Below, one piece after another: positions 57,745-64,000 of a stretch of 64,000 nt of DNA; position 1 is the first letter of the stretch, and each line of letters starts with the position of its first letter. Position numbers and translations under genes: made by a program. The DNA is taken from the NCBI GenBank assembly GCA_027924585.1, contig BSBM01000307.1, positions 11,554,001 to 11,618,000 on the forward strand. The letters run 5' to 3'. The notes under the pieces are model-generated. The model saw nothing but the letters and a program-made list of their open reading frames with translations. It made no database searches and was not told where the DNA came from. Source of the DNA: Larix kaempferi (lineage: Eukaryota > Streptophyta > Pinopsida > Pinales > Pinaceae).

Positions 57745-58262
57745 ACTTGAAAGAAGTGATGTGCTAGGAAGAAAAGGTTCCGTTGATTACCGAAATTTGG
57801 CATCCGGACAAGAAAGAAATCTGGGCTTGGTGTGACAAGACAAAAAGAGACTTCGCTAGAAAAGAAAATAGAGATCCACATCTCTTTGATATATATTGGT
57901 TGAACAAATATCTGTGGAAAGATATCCACGAGATTTTCTAGGCATCTTTCGGAAACAAGTTTCACAAGAGGTTGTCGCAGCTCGCAGAACGCAAGAACTA
58001 TTTCCCACCAGACATACCGATCGAGTGGACTCCAGATCTCATTGCGAGGCTCAAAGCAACAGATATTCCATTTTCCAGAGCAGTCGAATTTTGGGTTGAC
58101 AGTATTCTAGAAATCTTTGTGACGGAGTTCGTTGTGGACACCTTGAATTCCTACAGCGTAGCTGAAGCAGAGTTTTTCAAAGGTTTCAGAGGTAAATACC
58201 TGAAGAGTTTGAGTTTATACATTAAAATGCTTTTAGCTAAAAAAGCTATTTTAAAAATGTAG
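57745..58262 (+). pseudogene. Unrecognised ORF upstream of E4 gag
   Basis: One frame with two in-frame TAGs (57762 and 57939) covers ~165 codons and ends TAG TAA at 58260. The content looks like protein rather than chance: Trp-rich EIWHPDKKEIWAW, then FFKGFRGKYLKSL and a Lys-rich end AKKAILKM. It ends 29 bp before the gag ATG of E4, in a different frame. It could be a leader ORF of E4 or a host fragment. I recognise no family. Confidence 0.4.
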
Positions 58263-58290
58263 TAAATATTTCTAGAAATTTGAATTTGTA

Positions 58291-60123
58291 ATGGTCAATA
58301 GCATTTATAGTGATTCTGATGAAGAAACGCATAATTTGAGAAGTGTAAAAAGATATAAGTGTACCACTCAGAATACTGGACTCCGCGTAGATATTGATTT
58401 ACAAACCTAGCCTGATAGCCAGACTGCACCTCTATCCGCTACCTATCATCCTATTACATCGCAGAATCCACCCGTTGCAAGTACCACGCATCCTATTTCT
58501 CAAATTCCATCAGTTCAGAACCTGCCTGTTGTTAATGTCCCTCATCGTCAGAGTTTTGATACCGGTAATATTGTGGTAGTGAGTACTCAGACTATCCCAA
58601 CTCAGAACAACCTACTTCAGAACATTCCGCGTAGTACCAATTTCATTTTTTCCATTCAGAAATATGCGCATAATTATGCACCACCTAGGAGAAGGATGAC
58701 TGATGATATCAAGCTGTCGATATTCAAGGGAACAGGTCTGGAAGACCCTGACTAGCACTGGTTTCTATGTGAAGCCGTCTAGAGTGTTAAGCAGGTCTAG
58801 GATGATGCTGTGAAGAGAGCGCAACTCGTCACCACATTCAGAGACAGAGCATTAAACTGGTTCATGATGTACTCTCAAGGATAGAATAGAACCTTAGTAG
58901 AAATTAAGGTTGCATTCTTGAGCGAGTTTAAAAAACCGAAGTCAAAATCGCAATGTATCACAGAATTAAAAGAGATTAAACAAAAACCTAATGAAACGGT
59001 CTGGGAATTTGACCAAAAATTTAAGACACTATTAGACCAAGTAAGGTTTGTCATAGCTTCGCAACAGCACCAGGAATGGTTTGTAGCTATGCTTTTTCCC
59101 CACATCAGACTGTCATTGATGCAACAGAAGGTGGCTTCACAGGAAGAAGCCTTGGAAATCGTGATGAATTTAGAAGCTTCACCAATTGGAGAGACTAGCA
59201 CTGGGATGTCTCAAATTTAGACCCAATTAGCTACCCTAACATTACAACTTCAGGATTTGAAGAAAGGAAAACAAGAAAGACAAGAATTCTAGTGTACAAG
59301 ATGCAAAGGAGAAGGGCACAATAGAAAGCATTGTCCTTTATTTAAGGAGTATCTTAATAGTGGAGCACCGAATCCGCTAAATCAGAATCAAGCACCATGG
59401 TGTGAAATATGTAAAATGAGAGGCCACAGGCCTGAAGACTACTATCTCATACAGAAGCATGTGCGCACCCCTAAGAATATATATTGCAATTTCTGTAAAT
59501 CAGTTGGACATGATGAATCGAATTGTAGGGCATATGAGCTCATGCAAGAAAGGAAGCGGGAAATGGAGCATATGCATGATAGTGGAGTATACAAAATACA
59601 AGAACAAACCCCACCGAAGCAAGATAATGTGCAGTATGAAGAGGGCGCATATAGAAGCTGTGGAGGATTCCGAGGAATAGGAAGAAATGCTGGTCCAGGT
59701 CAAGGAAGGGGAAGAGGCCAAATTATATGTTACAATTGTGGCCAGGAAGGTCACCTATCCAGGGATTGTACCAATGAGTGTACTACTTGTAATTACTGCA
59801 AATATTTTGATCATGTCATTGAGACATGTCCAGTATTAGCGGTAGAAATGTAGAAAAGAAAGCAATATGTGCTGAACCCGAACATTCAATTGATCGCAGC
59901 ATAGAGAAGACCTAGAGATCCAATTATCAATGTAGTGACGTGAAGTGGCGCTACGACAGGGAGAGATAGAGGAGCTGAAGCTTCGACTTCTAGAGGTTTT
60001 GAAACTAAGCAGACTCCTCTCGAAATAATTTGGATCAGAAAAGCTACTGGAAAGACACCTGCTTTCGATCTAGAGAAAAATAAAGGAGCATTTGAAGAAG
60101 CACAGGACATTTTCAAAGGATAA
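58291..60123 (+). pseudogene. E4 gag with five zinc knuckles
   Basis: The ATG at 58291 (VNSIYSDSDEE) opens the frame. The N-terminus is Pro/Gln/Thr-rich. The gag core is at about 58700-59160 (SIFKGTGLEDPD, RDRALNWFMMY, ELKEIKQKPNETVWEF). Five CCHC-type knuckles lie at 59293-59836: CTRCKGEGHNRKHC, CEICKMRGHRPEDYY (last Cys replaced by Tyr), CNFCKSVGHDESNC, CYNCGQEGHLSRDC and CNYCKYFDHVIETC. A Gly/Arg-rich linker (GRNAGPGQGRGRGQ) sits before the fourth. Stops: 58408, 58753, 58780, 58798, 58882, 59218, 59290, 59851 and 59902 (all TAG), 59941 (TGA), 60121 (TAA). No frameshift. It packages element RNA. Confidence 0.85.
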
Positions 60124-60978
60124 GCACCTTGGTCACCAAGAATCCCGTTGCGCAGTGAAATACCGCATATAGAGGATATGTCAGCGGCTTATGACAAAAC
60201 GTGCCACGCAGCAGAGACATGCACCTCTGTTGCGCAGTTCCTTAGGAGCTGCATAAAACTATTAAAGAGCCCAAATGCTATCGCAGAATTGCAAAAACTA
60301 TTAGATCAGTATGAACCATGCAGCGAGATGGAAACTGCCCAGAACGCAGTTCATCATAACGGGAAACACAAAAGAACAGGAAGAGAAATGCGACTCAGTG
60401 TGCATATAGGAGATTACGAAATGGACGAGACCATCCTTGATCTCCGATCTAAAGTAAATGTCTTAACTAAATAGACATGGCAACAGATGGGGAGACCAAA
60501 ACTGTTATAGTCACCTATACAATTGAGAATGGCCAACCAGGAGAAATTCATACATTTTGGAATGTTAGCCAACGTTATTGTTGACATTGATGGAGTAAGA
60601 AGTCATGCAAACTTCGAGGTTATCGAAATTGTGGACGATAGTCAGCCTTATCCTTCACCATTGGGAATTGAATGGGATATGGATAACCTCACCATCATAA
60701 AATTGAAGACGAAGAAGATGATCTTCGAAGGAAAGCATCTCAGGGCCATCTCACCACTGGACCCTGCAGACGGAGATCGATACAGTGAGCCAATTCAGGG
60801 AGAATCTAGAGCACGGGATCTTGACCTCCTTTACAAGATGACTACGAATCAAGATGACTATATTAATCCCACTACAGATGGAACACTCAGCTGGAGATGC
60901 GACAGCTCTTGCATTTCAGACTCTAATGCAGGACTGGATAACTGGCAAGGCCATATGCATGAAGTATCTGCAAGGAGA
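60124..60978 (+). pseudogene. E4 aspartic protease region
   Basis: Same frame as gag. The active site reads ILDLRSKVNVLTK (~60430-60470), where the family has D-x-G-S-x-V-N-x-L. Gly is replaced by Arg and the catalytic Asp is kept. SPIQLRMANQEKFIHFG and FEVIEIVDDSQPYPSPLGIEW follow, then the conserved SPLDPADGDRY stretch and DYINPTTDGTLSWR. Stops at 60472 and 60508 (TAG) and 60979 (TGA). Confidence 0.8.
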
Positions 60979-61812
60979 TGAGCGCAGATTACAAGGTCAT
61001 TGCGATGGATTGGAAATGAGGTAAGTCCAATTCCTACCTATGATGGTTCATCGAATGTGTATTCCTTTATCAGAGAATATACTATAGCAATTGCAGAAGA
61101 ACATCGCTTACCAGCACTAGACATGGCACTGCGCAAGACACCTGCCAAATGGTGGGATGTGCATAAGCAGACATTGACCACATGGGATTAGTGCAGAATC
61201 AAGATGCAGATTAGATTCGATGACAAGGTTGCACTTCCCTTTTAAAAATATAATGGACGGATAGATCCAAGGGAGCATATTGAAATCTGTTCACAAGCAT
61301 GGGTGGAGAGACCACAAACAGAATGGGTGCATCTATTTGTGCACATGTTGGAGGACAAAATTCCAAAGAAGTGGTATCTAGACATGGAGTTGCATAGAGA
61401 AACTATAGATTGGCCTACCCTGACTGTGAACTTCCAGAAAAGCTTCAGTTTTGAAGACGATAGCCCTAGCATAAATGATGATTTGCAGATTATTAAGAAA
61501 AGAATATTTAGACCAGAATGTCCACATAGAAACATGACATTAGAGGAATTATTTCGAGAAGCACCTACAAACCTACATCCAAAGAACACGAAATAGATAG
61601 AGCATGCCCTTGAATGCTATAACCTTGTTGAAGAAGAGGATAAATAAGAAGAAAGCAATGAGGAGGATCCACGCAACGTCAATATACCTGAGTCTGAAGG
61701 TGCGCACGATGTAGAAGGACCTCCCCTGGAGATTCCAGACATGAGTGGACCTGTGAAAATGAAGAAAGTGAACATTGGCACAAGCGAAGAGCTGAAGTTC
61801 ACGTCTATTGGA
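60979..61812 (+). pseudogene. E4 second gag-like domain between protease and RT
   Basis: IPTYDGSSNVYSFIREY, ALRKTPAKWWDVHKQTL and TIDWPTLTVNFQKSFSFED reproduce the gag pattern (a target-fold start, then a conserved double Trp, then W-x-x-L-x-x-x-F). It is a second capsid-like module inside pol, in frame with protease and RT. I recall similar layouts in some plant polyproteins, so it may be a family trait. Stops at 61189 (TAG), 61243 (TAA), 61594 (TAG) and 61645 (TAA). Confidence 0.65.
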
Positions 61813-62739
61813 GACTACTAGGATGATCAGACGGTCGCGGAGATCACAGACCTGTTACATGAATATCAGGATTTATTCCCAACAAAGTTTACAGAAATGA
61901 AAGGTATTTTGGGCGATCTGGGGGTTATGAAGATACCTCTTAAGCCAGGCACGAAGCCTGTTAAGAAAATGCCCTATAGACTGAATCCACGATACAAAGA
62001 ACGAGTCACGGAAGAACTTGATAAAATTCCTCATGCGGGGATCATTGAGTCGGTTGAAGAGTCAGAGTGGATCAGCCTGATGGTGATCTAGGACAAGAAA
62101 ACTAAGGGTGATATCAGGATCTGCGTGGATCTCAGAAAATTGAATGATGCTTCGATGCATGACCCATTTCCTACTCCCTTCACTGATGAGGTGCTCGATA
62201 ATGTTGGAGGAAATGAGGCATACTCTTTCACTGATGGATTTTCGGGATACCATCAGATAATAATTGATCCAGCAGATAGACACAAGACAACTTTTTCCAC
62301 TGAATGGGGGTCGTTCCAGTACACAGTAATGCCTATGGAGTATATTGTTCCCATCTTGAGGATAGCTGCATTTACAGGCATGGAAGCTCAAGAGGCACTA
62401 GAAGAAAGGATTCTACACTTGGTCGGTCTGGAGGAAGATCACTTCATTGCAGGCTTTCACCAACAAGTGCAGAAAGAAAGAGAAAAAGCATGGAATGATC
62501 ACCACATCAAGAATAAGTCCTTTCAGGTAGGTGATCTAGTCCTCCTGTATGATAGAAAATTTATGAAATTTCCTGGAAATTTTAAGATGCATTGGCTTGG
62601 TCCATATACTGTTGTACATGTTACTAACGCTGGCGCAGTTCAGTTAGCCACGTTAGCTGGAGATTATCTACCTAGATTAGTCAATGGAAGTAGGCTAAAG
62701 CCCTATCGGGATAGCCCTACTTTGCAAAACTCTCTGTAG
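61813..62739 (+). pseudogene. E4 truncated RT fused in frame to integrase C-terminus (tandem unit 1)
   Basis: The RT start is clear: HEYQDLFPTKFTEMKG, KKMPYRLNPRYKERV, ICVDLRKLNDAS, FTDGFSGYHQIII and FSTEWGSFQYTVMP. At 62327-62335 (GTAATGCCT, coding VMP) it passes directly into MEYIVPILRIAAF, which is the integrase C-terminal region, followed by KSFQVGDLVLLYD, FKMHWLGPY and LVNGSRLKPYRD. The RT YxDD box, RNase H and integrase DDE core are gone. VMP occurs at both expected sites (VMPFG in RT, VMPxEY in integrase), so the junction is a microhomology deletion that kept the frame. Stops: 61819 and 62089 (TAG); end TAG at 62737. Confidence 0.85.
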
Positions 62740-62960
62740 AGTGTGGAAAAAAAAATGAAAAAGAAAAAGAAAAGTAGAACTGCGCAGCGTGCAACTCAAA
62801 AAGGTAGCTGCGCAGACCCAATGAAGCAGAGGAGGGTCAAGTTCAGAATCGAGAATCTTAGCATGGTGAAGCAACTGCTCTAGAGTAGTGATGATCCACC
62901 GTGTAGTTCGACGCAACATTCCAGAAAAATAGACTAATCTGGGGGATGAAAGGATGATCA
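62740..62960 (+). other. E4 3' untranslated sequence between tandem units
   Basis: An A/G-rich run (AAAAATGAAAAAGAAAAAG), two GCGCAG words and the purine tract CTGGGGGATGAAAGG at 62939-62953, which may be a polypurine tract. No coding. Confidence 0.5.
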
Positions 62961-64000
62961 GACTACTAGGATGATCAGACGGTCGCGAAGATCACAGACC
63001 TGTTACATGAATATTAGGATTTATTCCCAACAAAGTTTACAGAAATGAAAGGTATTTTGGGCGATCTGGGGGTTATGAAGATACCTCTTAAGCCAGGCAC
63101 GAAGCCTATTAAGAAAATGCCCTATAGACTGAATCCATGATACAAAGAACGAGTCAGGGAAGAACTTGATAAAATGCCTCATGCGGGGATCATTGAGATG
63201 GTTGAAGAGTCAGAGTGGATCAGCCCGATGGTGATCTAGGACAAGAAAACTAAGGGTGAGATCAAGATCTGCGTGGATCTCAGAAAATTGAATGATGCTT
63301 CGATGCATGACCCATTTCCTACTCCCTTCACTGATGAGGTGCTCGATAATGTTGGAGGAAATGAGGCATACTATTTCACTGATGGATTTTCGGGATACCA
63401 TCAGATAATAATTGATCCAGTAGATAGACACAAGACAAATTTTTCCACTGAATGGGGGTCATTCCAGTACACAGTAATGCCTATGGAGTATATTGTTCCC
63501 ATCTTGAGGATAGCTGCATTTATAGGCATGGAAGCTCAAGAGGCACTAGAAGAAAGGATTCTACACTTGGTCGGTCTGGAGGAAGATCACTTCATTGCAG
63601 GCTTTCACCAACAAGTGCAGAAAGAAAGAGAAAAAGCATGGAATGATCGCCACATCAAGAACAAGTCCTTTCAGGTAGGTGATCTAGTCCTCCTATATGA
63701 TAGAAAATTTATGAAATTTCCTGGAAATTTTAAGATGCATTGGCTTGGTCCATATACTGTTGTACATGTTACTAACGCTGGCGCAGTTCAGTTAGCCACG
63801 TTAGCTGGAGATTATCTACCTAGATTAGTCAATGGAAGTAGGCTAAAGCCCTATCGAGATAGCCGTACTTTGCAAAACTCTCTGTAGAGTGTGGAAAAAA
63901 AAATGAAAAAGAAAAAGAAAAGTAGAACTGCGCAGCCCGCAGCTCAAAAAGGTAGCTGCGCAGACCCAATGAAGTAGAGGAGGGTCAAGTTCAGAATCGA
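62961..64000 (+). repeat. E4 tandem duplication, unit 2 (1040 of 1148 bp, cut by window edge)
   Basis: Same deletion junction as unit 1, so the deletion came first. It holds another RT-integrase fusion frame (63273-63887) with extra stops made by C-to-T changes at 63015 (TAG) and 63138 (TGA). Confidence 0.92.

Larger units (their letters stand above)
61813..62960 (+). repeat. E4 tandem duplication, unit 1 (1148 bp)
   Basis: Begins GACTACTAGGATGATCAG. Unit 2 starts with the same sequence at 62961. AGGATGATCAGA occurs at the start and at the junction (62951), the likely recombination microhomology. Confidence 0.92.
57745..64000 (+). mobile_element. E4: Ty3/gypsy-type element with deleted RT-integrase, cut by the window edge
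   Basis: gag, protease, a second gag-like domain, truncated RT and integrase C-terminus, all in one frame from 58291 to 62739. The segment 61813-62960 is repeated from 62961 to the window end. LTRs are not seen. RT active site, RNase H and integrase core are absent, so the copy cannot act alone. Confidence 0.8.

Noticed and set aside
58753-62091. TAG as a recoded sense codon (readthrough) in E4
   Set aside because: TAG positions differ between the two tandem units and TGA and TAA stops also occur, so decay by C-to-T change explains them better.

Overview
This window looks like intergenic DNA from a very large land-plant genome. I suspect a gymnosperm, but that is an inference from long old LTRs, deep nesting and the absence of intact host genes. 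Nearly every codable stretch belongs to Ty3/gypsy-type LTR retrotransposons (called E0 to E4 here). All are broken, mostly by single-base nonsense changes. I see no intact cellular gene, no tRNA or rRNA and no CRISPR. The only host-gene remnant I recognise is a decayed PPR gene (about 20510-21420, minus).

Layout. 1-16086: two head-to-tail copies of one plus-strand element. The tail of E0 (1-1070, split by a 2 kb solo LTR at 1071-3083) runs into an LTR shared with E1 (3084-16086). E1 carries gag, protease, an extra RNase H, RT, RNase H and integrase, then a sense accessory ORF with a coiled coil. A 713-bp terminal-inverted-repeat insertion (5869-6581) splits gag from protease. 16087-20126: long non-coding repeat copy A. 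20510-21420: PPR pseudogene. 21582-23872: a 2.3 kb hairpin-like inverted-repeat element. 24016-50273: repeat copy B, split by E2 (minus strand, 25171-45963, TSD AAGGG). E2 is in turn split by the chromovirus E3 (minus strand, 36189-41941). Copy B also holds a poly(A)-tailed retro-insertion (48307-49308) that copy A lacks. 50350-52511: a minus-strand LTR with a PBS on one side and a polypurine tract on the other. 52527-57250: decayed non-coding repeat DNA with one LTR fragment. 57745-64000: plus-strand element E4, whose RT is fused to the integrase C-terminus by an in-frame deletion, and whose deleted segment is then tandemly duplicated (1148-bp period).

Main themes. (1) E1 and E2 each carry a second RNase H domain, in different places: before RT in E1, after integrase in E2. 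In both, the RNase H next to RT looks degenerate. (2) E1 (after removing its insertion) and E4 keep one uninterrupted gag-pol frame apart from nonsense codons. Most of these are TAG and are explained by C-to-T change at CAG or CG, as expected from methylated-cytosine deamination. The two E4 tandem units show these substitutions directly. (3) E2 carries an antisense gene, with a plausible intron, that resembles plant-mobile-domain proteins. (4) Two separate loci show LTRs shared between head-to-tail internal regions.

All alignments were done by eye, so percentages and borders are approximate unless a target-site duplication is quoted.
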